A stretch of DNA of 42,392 nucleotides from Tidjanibacter sp. (GTDB lineage Bacteria > Bacteroidota > Bacteroidia > Bacteroidales > Rikenellaceae). Shown in pieces: positions 24,305-32,167 of the stretch. The notes under the pieces are model-generated. The model was given only the letters and a program-made list of their open reading frames with translations, searched no databases and had not been told where the DNA came from. The stretch covers positions 1 to 42,392 of the forward strand of contig JAGBGK010000062.1 in the NCBI GenBank assembly GCA_017936005.1, written 5' to 3'. The position numbers and the translations under genes were made by a program. Numbering within the stretch: position 1 is the stretch's first letter; each line of letters starts with the position of its first letter.

Positions 24305-25672
24305 ATGCAAAACAAAAGTAACGTATCAAAGAACTACACTTTTTTAAGTTTGTTCAAAAAATACTCCACAGCGAGTTTCTGGCTCATCGCTGCCACCATT
24401 GCAGCCCTCGTGTGTGCCAACGTACCCGGAATTAAGGAGTGGTACTTCCACCTGTGGAATCAACCCATCTCGCTCTCGTTTGGCGACTTCAACTTTTTCA
24501 GCCACGGCGGCCACGCAATGACCTTCGGAATGTTCATCAACGACTTCCTGATGGCTCTCTTCTTCCTCTCGGTGGGTTTGGAAATCAAGAGGGAGATTCT
24601 CGTTGGCGAACTTTCGTCCATAAAGAAAGCCATTCTTCCCATCATTGGTGCTTGCGGCGGTATGCTCATCCCCGTTGCCCTGTTCGCCCTCTCGTGCCCC
24701 AACGACCCGCTGATGCAGAGGGGTATGGCCATCCCTATGGCCACCGACATTGCCTTCTCGTTGGGTGTGTTGGCTATGTTTGGCAAGAGGGTACCGCTGA
24801 GTTTGAAGGTCTTTTTGACAACCCTTGCTGTGGCCGACGACTTGGGCGGTATCATCGTCATTGCGCTGTGCTACACTTCGGAAATCAGTTGGGCATTCTT
24901 GGCTCTCGCACTGCTCTGCATCGTTGTGATGATTTTGGGCAACAGGATGAAAGTTATGAGCAAGACATTCTACCTTGTGGTGGGTGTCATCCTATGGTAT
25001 GCGATGCTCAACTCGGGCATCCACGCCACCATCGCAGGTGTGATTGCCGCCTTCTGCATACCCGCAAGTTTGAGCAAGGGCTCGCAGTACTACATCGAGC
25101 GCATCCGTAACAACATCAACGAGTTCCCCAAAACAGAGGTTACCGACAAAAACCACGTCGTGGTGCTCTCCAAAGACCAGATTCAGACCTTGAAGAGTAT
25201 CGAGTCGGCATCCGACCACCTCATCAGCCCATTGCAGAAATTGGAGGACGATTTGAGCGAGTTCATCAACTACATCATCCTTCCCGTGTTTGCCTTTGCC
25301 AATGCGGGTGTGGATTTGAGTGGTTTCCACATTGGCGACATCTTCTCGGGTGTGAGCCTTGCGGTGATGTTGGGCTTGGTAGCAGGCAAATTTGTGGGCG
25401 TATTCTCGTTCTCGTGGCTGGCCATCAAACTCAAAATCGCATCGATGCCTTCGGGTAGCAATTGGAAAGCCTTTGCGAGTGTGTGTATGCTCTGCGGCAT
25501 TGGTTTCACGGTGTCGATGTTCATCGCCGACCTCTCCTACTCGCCTCTGGGTGCCGATGGCAGGGCTATGCTCGACAGTGCCAAGTTGGGTATCCTCTGC
25601 GGCACCATTCTCTCGGCAGCGTTGGGCGCACTACTCCTCAAACGCAACCTACCCCAAGCGGAGGAGAAATAG
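24305..25672 (+). CDS. nhaA: Na+/H+ antiporter NhaA
   Basis: A 455-residue inner-membrane antiporter exchanging cytosolic Na+ for external H+ in pH and salt control. Twelve hydrophobic helices are expected. Key family segments are NDFLMALFFLSVGLEIKRE, MAIPMATDIAFSLGVLA (Asp148, equivalent to E. coli Asp133) and LAVADDLGGI (Asp178 and Asp179, equivalent to Asp163/164, the ion-binding pair). A longer hydrophilic loop at about residues 255-320 with SKDQIQTLKSIES is common in NhaA outside enterobacteria. A hairpin leader precedes it and a strong terminator follows. Confidence 0.96.
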   Translation: MQNKSNVSKNYTFLSLFKKYSTASFWLIAATIAALVCANVPGIKEWYFHLWNQPISLSFGDFNFFSHGGHAMTFGMFINDFLMALFFLSVGLEIKREILVGELSSIKKAILPIIGACGGMLIPVALFALSCPNDPLMQRGMAIPMATDIAFSLGVLAMFGKRVPLSLKVFLTTLAVADDLGGIIVIALCYTSEISWAFLALALLCIVVMILGNRMKVMSKTFYLVVGVILWYAMLNSGIHATIAGVIAAFCIPASLSKGSQYYIERIRNNINEFPKTEVTDKNHVVVLSKDQIQTLKSIESASDHLISPLQKLEDDLSEFINYIILPVFAFANAGVDLSGFHIGDIFSGVSLAVMLGLVAGKFVGVFSFSWLAIKLKIASMPSGSNWKAFASVCMLCGIGFTVSMFIADLSYSPLGADGRAMLDSAKLGILCGTILSAALGALLLKRNLPQAEEK

Positions 25673-25700
25673 CACCGAGGGACTCCCCGAATACTACACA

Positions 25701-25734
25701 AGCCGTACTGCATCACACAGTACGGCTTTTTTTT
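25701..25734 (+). terminator. Terminator of nhaA
   Basis: AGCCGTACTG pairs perfectly with CAGTACGGCT around CATCACA, followed by a run of eight T. Confidence 0.93.
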
Positions 25735-25791
25735 GCATAATAAAAGATAAAAAATATAGGTGTAAACGACTCTTTTCTCGAACGAATTTTT

Positions 25792-25799
25792 TATATTTG
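25792..25799 (+). promoter_or_regulatory. Bacteroidetes -7 box for the sulfatase genes
   Basis: TATATTTG, 81 bases before the sulfatase ATG at 25881. Confidence 0.65.
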
Positions 25800-25880
25800 C
25801 GAAATGGAATAGTATCCACCTGCTCCACGTGGGAGGAACAAGCCTAAACACAACCGAAAACTTTGCTACCTAAATTGGCT

Positions 25881-27287
25881 ATGAAGATAGAAAAACTCAC
25901 CCACTCGGCACTCCTTGCAGGTGCTATGATGGCCCCTGCTGCTGTGGAAGCATCCACACCCGCCCCTAAGGAAGAGAGTCGCCCCAACATCATCCTCATT
26001 ATGACCGACCAGCAAACCGCCTCGGCAATGAGTTGTGCGGGCAATCCCGACCTTCTCACCCCTGCAATGGATGCGTTGGCCGAAGATGGCGTGAGGCTCG
26101 AAAGGGCATATTGTCCGTTCCCGTTGAGCGGCCCGTGCAGGGCTTCGATGATGACAGGACTGATGCCCACCGAGATTGGCGCCACCGACAACGGCATCCA
26201 ACCCGACGAGGAGGCTATGTGCCGCAGTATCGGCTACCTGATGAGGGATGCCGGCTACGAGACAATGTATGCCGGCAAGTGGCACGCCAGCGAGGTAAAC
26301 CTCCCCGAAGAGGGACGTGGCTTTAAGAAGGTGTGCAATATGGACGACCGCACGATGGTTGACAACATAGCCTCGGCACTCGCCGAGAGGGAGACTCAAA
26401 AACCGCTGTTCCTTGTCGCCTCGTTCCTCGACCCGCACGAGATATGCGAGTTTGCACGCAGCCAAACACTGCCCTATGGCGAGGTGGATATTCCTCGCAC
26501 GGAGGAGTGTCCCAACCTACCTATGAATTTCCAAAAATCAACCTACGAGCCCGAGGCCATAGGCTTGCGTAAGGCCTCCCACCCTCGCTCCCACCCCACC
26601 GCCACCTACACCGAGGACGATTGGAGGGAGTATCTGTGGGCATACTATCGCCTGACCGAGAGGGTGGATAAACACGTGGGCGACCTTGTGGCCCTGCTCA
26701 AAGAGAGTGGGCTCTACGACTCGTCGCTCATTCTCTTTTGTAGCGACCACGGCGATGGCGCAGCCTCCCACCATTGGAACCAGAAGTGGATATTGCAGGA
26801 GGAGTGTGTAAACGTACCACTGATAGTGAAGGCCCCCAAGAGCGACCGCAAAGCCCTCCGTGGTGCCACCAACACCACCGCACTCTCCAACATTGGTCTG
26901 GACCTTGTGAGGACCATCTGCGACTATGGCGGTGTGGAGTTGGACGAAGATAAATATAGGGGTAAGTCGCTGCGTGGCGTGCTCCACAAGGAGGATGCTC
27001 CGTTGCACGAAGAGGTGTTTATCGAGACGCTACTCTCGGAGATTAACGTGAGGGGCTGGGCCATCGTGGAGGGCAAATATAAATATGTGCTCTACAACCA
27101 CTTCCGCAATCGCGAACAACTCTTCGATATGGAGAACGACCGTGGGGAGATGGTCAACCTTGCGGTGGAGGCCAAGCACAAAGACACCATCGCCCGATTG
27201 AGGAAGAAGATGTATGCTTGGGGCCTCCACACGGGCGACAAACAACTCATCCGTGCATTGCAACCTCTGGTTGAAAAGAGTAATTAG
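25881..27287 (+). CDS. S-type sulfatase 1 (arylsulfatase superfamily)
   Basis: A 468-residue sulfatase. After a signal-like N-terminus, RPNIILIMTDQQ (metal Asp43) opens the catalytic domain. The formylglycine motif is SGPCR at residues 83-87, so Ser83 must be oxidised by an anaerobic radical-SAM maturase encoded elsewhere. YAGKWHAS and FCSDHGDGAASHHWNQKW carry the other active-site residues. A TTG at 25863 is in frame, but the ATG at 25881 gives the better start. It cleaves a sulfate ester from a glycan; the subfamily cannot be fixed by eye. It is the first gene of a likely four-gene unit with a second sulfatase, a PHP protein and a ROK kinase. Confidence 0.9.
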   Translation: MKIEKLTHSALLAGAMMAPAAVEASTPAPKEESRPNIILIMTDQQTASAMSCAGNPDLLTPAMDALAEDGVRLERAYCPFPLSGPCRASMMTGLMPTEIGATDNGIQPDEEAMCRSIGYLMRDAGYETMYAGKWHASEVNLPEEGRGFKKVCNMDDRTMVDNIASALAERETQKPLFLVASFLDPHEICEFARSQTLPYGEVDIPRTEECPNLPMNFQKSTYEPEAIGLRKASHPRSHPTATYTEDDWREYLWAYYRLTERVDKHVGDLVALLKESGLYDSSLILFCSDHGDGAASHHWNQKWILQEECVNVPLIVKAPKSDRKALRGATNTTALSNIGLDLVRTICDYGGVELDEDKYRGKSLRGVLHKEDAPLHEEVFIETLLSEINVRGWAIVEGKYKYVLYNHFRNREQLFDMENDRGEMVNLAVEAKHKDTIARLRKKMYAWGLHTGDKQLIRALQPLVEKSN

Positions 27288-27289
27288 AG

Positions 27290-27320
27290 GGCAGAAAGAG
27301 CAAGAAAGAGCAGAAAGGGA
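27290..27320. repeat. 9-base tandem repeat (GCAGAAAGA unit)
   Basis: About three units of the 9-base family, also seen at 19937-19975 and 36500-36520, fill the gap between the two sulfatase genes. Confidence 0.75.
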
Positions 27321-27337
27321 ATTTGAATTTTGAATTT

Positions 27338-29005
27338 ATGAATAACAGACTTTTATCCGGTGCGGGCATTGCGTTGCCCGTGGCAGCAGCACTCACGGGG
27401 TGTGCCGAGAAGGCCCCCGAGAGGCCCAACATTATTATTATGATGACCGACGACCACACGTGCAGGGCGTTGAGTTGCTACGACAGTAGCCTGATGCACA
27501 CCCCCAACCTCGACCGTTTGGCCGAAGAGGGTATGCTCTTCGAGAACTGCTATGTGGCCAACGCCATATCGGGCCCTTCGAGGGCGTGTATCCTCACGGG
27601 TAAGTATAGCCACGCCAACGGCTTTACGGACAACTCACGCACCTTCGATGGCGACCAACAAACATTCCCCAAGTTGCTCCACGAGAGTGGCTACCAGACC
27701 GCAATGATTGGCAAGTGGCACCTCAACAGCGAGCCACAGGGCTTCGACTATTGGAGCATACTGATTGGTCAGGGCGAATACTATGCGCCACAATTCTGGG
27801 AGCAGGATGGCGTTGTGGTCGAGGAGGGCTACGTCACGGACATCATCACCGACAAGGCCATCGACTTTATTGACAACTGCGACACAGAGCGTCCCTTTGC
27901 GATGCTCTACTACCACAAGGCACCCCACCGCAACTGGATGCCCGCACAGCGACACCTCGGTATCTACAACGACCACACCTTCCCCGAACCAGCCACCCTG
28001 CTGGACGATTACAGCGGACGAGGCACCGCTGCACGAGAGCAGGAGATGGAGATTGGAACGCATATGTGGCCCGAGTGGGACCTCAAAGTGATGACTCGCG
28101 AGCAGCTCGAAGCACCCTACGACTTGGGCGATTGGAGCAACGCCAACGTGGCCGATGTGAGCCGTGCCAACAACCACCGAGCCTCAGTCGAGCAGTTCAA
28201 AGCTGCGTGGGACCGTATGACCCCGGAGGAGAAGGCCCGTTGGGACGAGGCCTACGCTCCCCGCATCGAGGAGTGGAAAGCGATGCAGAAGCGTGGAGTA
28301 AGCGAGGAGGAGATTGTCCGCTGGAAATATCAGCAGTATATGAGGGACTACTGTGCCGTCATCAAGGCCGTTGACGAGAACGTGGGCCGACTGATGGCTC
28401 ACTTGGAGAGCATTGGCGAGCTGGACAACACCATCATCATCTACACCTCCGACCAGGGTTTCTTCCTCGGCGAACACGGCTGGTTCGACAAGAGGTTTAT
28501 GTATGAGGAGTGCCACCGCACACCCCTCTTAGTGCGCTACCCGAAGGCTGTGAAGGCCGGCACACGCACCAAAGCACTCGCTATGAACATTGACTTTGCC
28601 CCCACCCTGCTCGAATTTGCCGGTGTGGAGATACCCGAGGATATTCAGGGCCGCTCGCTGGTGCCCGTGCTCACCTCGCGCAAGGGCGCAGTGCCCACAG
28701 ATTGGAGGGAGGCGGTCTATTACCACTACTACGAGTACCCCTCGTGGCACTCGGTGAAACGACACTACGGCATCCGCACCAACGACTACAAACTCATCCA
28801 CTTCTATAACGACGTGGACGAGTGGGAACTCTACGACCTGCGAGAGGGTGTGCAGGGTGAGATGAACAACGTTTACAACCACCCCGACTATGCCGACACA
28901 AGGGCCGAACTACACACCCTGCTCCAAGAGGTGCAAAGGGAGTGTGGCGACACCGACCCAATGGAGAGAGAGTTTGAGTGGTTCAAGGGAGCAGGAAGCC
29001 TTTGA
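27338..29005 (+). CDS. S-type sulfatase 2 (N-acetylglucosamine-6-sulfatase-like lipoprotein)
   Basis: A 555-residue lipoprotein sulfatase (Cys22 in LTGC) if started at the ATG at 27338. RPNIIIMMTDDHT carries the metal aspartates 38-39, and SGPSR at residues 78-82 is the formylglycine motif with Ser78. IGKWHL, HKAPHRNWMPAQRH and SDQGFFLGEHGWFDKR are strong signatures of the group containing mucin-desulfating and N-acetylglucosamine-6-O-sulfatases. Lipid anchoring places it in the envelope. Together with sulfatase 1 it suggests attack on a sulfated host or algal glycan, with mucin or glycosaminoglycan as candidates. Confidence 0.9.
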   Translation: MNNRLLSGAGIALPVAAALTGCAEKAPERPNIIIMMTDDHTCRALSCYDSSLMHTPNLDRLAEEGMLFENCYVANAISGPSRACILTGKYSHANGFTDNSRTFDGDQQTFPKLLHESGYQTAMIGKWHLNSEPQGFDYWSILIGQGEYYAPQFWEQDGVVVEEGYVTDIITDKAIDFIDNCDTERPFAMLYYHKAPHRNWMPAQRHLGIYNDHTFPEPATLLDDYSGRGTAAREQEMEIGTHMWPEWDLKVMTREQLEAPYDLGDWSNANVADVSRANNHRASVEQFKAAWDRMTPEEKARWDEAYAPRIEEWKAMQKRGVSEEEIVRWKYQQYMRDYCAVIKAVDENVGRLMAHLESIGELDNTIIIYTSDQGFFLGEHGWFDKRFMYEECHRTPLLVRYPKAVKAGTRTKALAMNIDFAPTLLEFAGVEIPEDIQGRSLVPVLTSRKGAVPTDWREAVYYHYYEYPSWHSVKRHYGIRTNDYKLIHFYNDVDEWELYDLREGVQGEMNNVYNHPDYADTRAELHTLLQEVQRECGDTDPMEREFEWFKGAGSL

Positions 29006-29180
29006 AAATGGAAAATGGAAGCAAATGCGAGTAAGCGAGAGCAGAGATTGCTTGCAAGCTATGCCGAGCGGGAGCATTTTAGAGCAAGCAAAGCTTGGTC
29101 AATTGAAAATTGAGGGCATATCATAAAACTAACATAAAAAACAGCTAATGACTAATAGCCAACAGCTAACAGCAAACAAT
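29006..29180. repeat. Intergenic repeats before the DUF3604 gene
   Basis: GGAAAAT units (29006-29018), a unique-looking stretch with GCTTGCAAGC and GAGCAAGCAAAGCTTG (29050-29100), GAAAATT units (29102-29113), and a 7-base CAGCTAA/TAGCCAA array at about 29140-29178 that abuts the ATG at 29181. No gene is seen. Confidence 0.7.
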
Positions 29181-30845
29181 ATGAACAGAAGAAACTTTTT
29201 GAAAAAATCGGGTTGGACCGTGCTCGGTCTGGCTGCCACAGGCTCGGTACTCGGAGTGGCGGGCTGCACATCGGACAAAGAGAGTGGTAAGTATGTAAAG
29301 GCTGTGCCTGCCGAATTGAAGAAGATGCTCGAAGGACTCGGCGAAATGAAGATATGGTGGGGCGACGTACACAACCACTGCAACGTAACCTACGGACACG
29401 GCGACCTCGGCGATGCCATCGCCGCCGCAAAGGAACAGTTGGACTTCGTGTCCATCACTCCACACGCCCTGTGGCCCGACATCCCCGGTAAGGGCGACCC
29501 GAGGTTGGAGTGGGTTATCGAATACCACGAAAGTGCATTCCGCAGGTTGAGAGCAGGCGGCTGGGAGCCCTACGTCAAGGCCCTCAGGGAGGCCAACGTG
29601 GACGAGAAGTTCCTCACCTTCACCTCCTATGAGTGCCACTCGATGGAGCACGGCGACCACGTGGCCCTATGCTACGACTACGACACCCCTCTGTTGGAGT
29701 GTAAGAGTGTGCCCGACCTGAAACGTAAACTCAAAAAGTATAAGGCCTTCGTTACTCCCCACCATATGGGCTACATCACCGGTTTCAGGGGCTACAATTG
29801 GGACGCCTTCAAGCAGGACGAGCAGACCCCCTTTGTGGAGATGTACTCGCGCCACGGCTTGGCCGAGAACGACCAGGGCGATATGGACTACCTGCACGAT
29901 ATGGGCCCCCGCACTTGGGAGGGCTCGGTGCAGTATGGACTCGACAAGGGCCACAAGTTTGGCCTGATGTGTTCCACCGACCAACACGCAGGCTACCCCG
30001 GTAGCTATGGCGACGGCCGTATCGGTGTGGTGTGCGACAAACTCGACAAGGAGAGCCTTTGGAACGCTATGGCCGCAAGGCACGTTTGCGGTGCCACGGG
30101 CGACAAGATTAAGATTGACTTCCGCATCAATGGCGCAAGGATGGGCGACGTTACCTCGGGCAACACAAGGGAGATTTATGTGGCGGTGGAGGCTATGAAC
30201 CACATCGACTATGTGGACATCATCAAGAACGGCCAATGCCTCTCGCGCCTGAGTGCACCCCACACGGTGGTTAAGCCCACCGAGCAGACCATCAGGGCAA
30301 AGGTTAAGATTGACTTCGGCTGGAACAGAGAGGAGGAGTATGTACATTGGCAGGGCCGCCTGCGCCTCTCGGAGGGCACACTCAATGGCGTGCAACCCTG
30401 TTTCCGTGGTGCGGCATTCACTTCGCCACAGCCCGGTGAGCCCGAGTTCCGCACAAGGGTAAACCGACTCCTCAATACCACCGACAAGAGCGTGGATATT
30501 GACCTCTACTCCACCAAGAACCCCAACACCACCACCCCCGCAACACAGGGCGTGGTGCTGGACGTAACAATGCCACGCAATGGGAAGATTATCGCCGAGG
30601 TGAACGGTCAGAAGTTCGCCTACACCCTCGACGAGTTGTTGGAGGGTAGTAAGGCACACTTTATGAGGGGTTGGCTGAGCGAGGCTGTGCAGTTCCACAG
30701 GGCGGCCACAGAGAACACCTTTGCCGTGGGCGAGGTGCTGACCGACAACGTTCCCGAGAAGGATACCGACTACTACTATGTTCGTGTGCGCCAACGCAAT
30801 GGACAGTGGGCTTGGAGTTCGCCAATCTGGGTGGAGAAGAACTAA
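29181..30845 (+). CDS. DUF3604 / PHP-like predicted metal-dependent hydrolase, lipoprotein
   Basis: A 554-residue protein. The N-terminus has a twin-arginine-like start (NRRNFLKK) followed by a hydrophobic stretch and lipobox VAGC (Cys29). The core begins KIWWGDVHNHCNVTYGHGDL with His64 and His66, the first metal motif of PHP-type hydrolases, then FVSITPHALWPD, FVTPHHMGY and CSTDQHAGYPGSYG. These match the DUF3604 family. The C-terminal 200 residues are beta-rich. The substrate is unknown, but the neighbours (two sulfatases, a sugar kinase) suggest a role in glycan breakdown, perhaps on a phosphate or sulfate ester. The upstream ATG at 29148 lies in repeat DNA and is rejected. Confidence 0.82.
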   Translation: MNRRNFLKKSGWTVLGLAATGSVLGVAGCTSDKESGKYVKAVPAELKKMLEGLGEMKIWWGDVHNHCNVTYGHGDLGDAIAAAKEQLDFVSITPHALWPDIPGKGDPRLEWVIEYHESAFRRLRAGGWEPYVKALREANVDEKFLTFTSYECHSMEHGDHVALCYDYDTPLLECKSVPDLKRKLKKYKAFVTPHHMGYITGFRGYNWDAFKQDEQTPFVEMYSRHGLAENDQGDMDYLHDMGPRTWEGSVQYGLDKGHKFGLMCSTDQHAGYPGSYGDGRIGVVCDKLDKESLWNAMAARHVCGATGDKIKIDFRINGARMGDVTSGNTREIYVAVEAMNHIDYVDIIKNGQCLSRLSAPHTVVKPTEQTIRAKVKIDFGWNREEEYVHWQGRLRLSEGTLNGVQPCFRGAAFTSPQPGEPEFRTRVNRLLNTTDKSVDIDLYSTKNPNTTTPATQGVVLDVTMPRNGKIIAEVNGQKFAYTLDELLEGSKAHFMRGWLSEAVQFHRAATENTFAVGEVLTDNVPEKDTDYYYVRVRQRNGQWAWSSPIWVEKN

Positions 30846-30849
30846 ATCT

Positions 30850-30926
30850 TCTCCACCGTCAACAGTCAACCGTCAACCGTCAACCGACGATTGACAGCCG
30901 ATGATTGACAACCGACGATTGAAAAT
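30850..30926. repeat. Heptanucleotide tandem arrays (GTCAACC and GATTGAC units)
   Basis: About four GTCAACC units are followed by degenerate GATTGACAGCC/GATTGACAACC units, starting five bases after the DUF3604 stop. Confidence 0.8.
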
Positions 30927-30939
30927 TCTCCTCCTTTTT

Positions 30940-30965
30940 CACGGGTATCTTTTTTGTTACCCGTG
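30940..30965. repeat. Hairpin repeat CACGGGTA/TACCCGTG
   Basis: Arms at 30940-30947 and 30958-30965 enclose a T-rich loop. It is the same family as 1-26. A pyrimidine-rich inverse copy of the 9-base repeat follows (CCCTTTCTGCC). Confidence 0.75.
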
Positions 30966-31022
30966 ATGACAGGGAGGTCCCTTTCTGCCTTTTGGCTCTT
31001 TTGACAACACAAAACATTCGCT

Positions 31023-31955
31023 ATGAACACAACTCGCTATGCCATAGGCATTGACCTTGGTGGCACAACAATCAAATATGCGCTAATTTCCTCCTCGGGA
31101 GAGTTTCTCTTTGAGGGGCTCACACCAACCCCTGCAACCGAAGGTGCCGAGGCCGTGTTGGTGGCCCTCTGTGGGGCTGCCGACGAGTGCCTGATGGCGG
31201 CAAAGGAGAAGGGTGTGGAGGTCGAGGGTATCGGCATTGGTACCCCCGGCATCATCTCGCCCGATGGCCAGAGCGTGCTCGGTGGTGCGGAGAACATCGA
31301 GGGGTGGGAGAACGTGAACGTGGGCGCAAGGCTCACGGCCCACACGGGACTCTTCACCCTGCTGGGCAACGATGCCAACCTTATGGCCCTCGGCGAAACG
31401 CTCTACGGAGCAGCCCGAGGGGCCGAAGATGTGGTCTTTCTCACCGTTGGTACGGGCATTGGTGGCGGAGTGCTGATTGGCGGCAGGTTGCAGGGCGGCT
31501 GGCAAGGCCGAGGTATGGAGTTGGGCCACATTGTGTTGGTGGCAGGTGGCGAGAGGTGCGCTTGTGGTGCGGTGGGGTGCTTGGAGCACTACGCCTCCAC
31601 CTCGGCACTCGTGCGCCGCTATGCCGAGCGCAAAGGTATAGCACCCGAACAGACCAACGGCCGAGAGATTGTTGCCCGCTACCACGAGGGCGAAACGGAG
31701 GCAATCCACACAATGGAAGAACATTGGGAGTGGTTAGGGCAAGGAATTAGAAGTTTTATTAATATCTTTGCGCCGCAAAAAGTGGTCATTGGCGGAGGTA
31801 TCTCGGAGGCAGGCGAGTTCTACTTCGAGGGCATCCGCAGGCACACGGCTGCCAATATGATGGAGGTGTGCGGTGCCCACACGGAGATTGTGGCTGCCAC
31901 CCTCGGCAACCGTGCCGGCTCGCTGGGCGCAGCAGGACTCATTTTGCAACAGTAG
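31023..31955 (+). CDS. ROK-family sugar kinase (glucokinase-like)
   Basis: A 310-residue ROK kinase that phosphorylates a hexose or N-acetylhexosamine with ATP. The phosphate-binding motif is IDLGGTTIK (residues 10-18), the catalytic aspartate lies in GNDAN (Asp117), and TVGTGIGGG (141-149) follows. The zinc site is CACGAVGCLE (Cys179, Cys181, Cys186), with His169 in ELGHI. Bacteroidetes enzymes of this type act on glucose or N-acetylglucosamine or related sugars; placement after sulfatases fits a desulfated amino sugar, but this is inference. No ROK DNA-binding domain is present. Confidence 0.9.
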   Translation: MNTTRYAIGIDLGGTTIKYALISSSGEFLFEGLTPTPATEGAEAVLVALCGAADECLMAAKEKGVEVEGIGIGTPGIISPDGQSVLGGAENIEGWENVNVGARLTAHTGLFTLLGNDANLMALGETLYGAARGAEDVVFLTVGTGIGGGVLIGGRLQGGWQGRGMELGHIVLVAGGERCACGAVGCLEHYASTSALVRRYAERKGIAPEQTNGREIVARYHEGETEAIHTMEEHWEWLGQGIRSFINIFAPQKVVIGGGISEAGEFYFEGIRRHTAANMMEVCGAHTEIVAATLGNRAGSLGAAGLILQQ

Positions 31956-31997
31956 AAAAACAACCACATATACAAAAAAACAAAACATTAATAATCA

Positions 31998-32138
31998 ATG
32001 AATTACAAAAGTTTCGCAGGGGAAATCAAAATGTACATTGCTCCTACAATCGAAATCACTGACCTTGCCGTTGAGCAGGGTATCGCAATCTCCACTCCCG
32101 AGTTTGACGACACCATTTTCTGGGAGGACGAGAAGTAG
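31998..32138 (+). CDS. 46-residue acidic small protein preceding a fimbrillin-like gene
   Basis: ATG at 31998, TAG at 32136-32138. The product runs MNYKSFAGEIKMYIAPTIEI then TDLAVEQGIAISTPEFDDT and ends IFWEDEK. The pattern [K]-x-Y-I-x-P-x-I-E-x-x-x-L-x-V-E-Q-G-x-A resembles short proteins I recall next to fimbrillin-like and other surface genes in Bacteroidales. An internal ATG at residue 12 would give a 35-residue product. There is no signal peptide and the C-terminus is strongly acidic. It lies 42 bases after the ROK kinase and 29 before the fimbrillin-like gene. Function unknown. Confidence 0.72.
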   Translation: MNYKSFAGEIKMYIAPTIEITDLAVEQGIAISTPEFDDTIFWEDEK

Positions 32139-32167
32139 TATTAACCCACACACAAGAGAGAAGAACG

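Noticed and set aside
29148-29180. Upstream start of the DUF3604 protein (MTNSQQLTANN)
   Set aside because: The codons are made of the CAGCTAA repeat array, and they would displace the twin-arginine/lipobox signal from the N-terminus.
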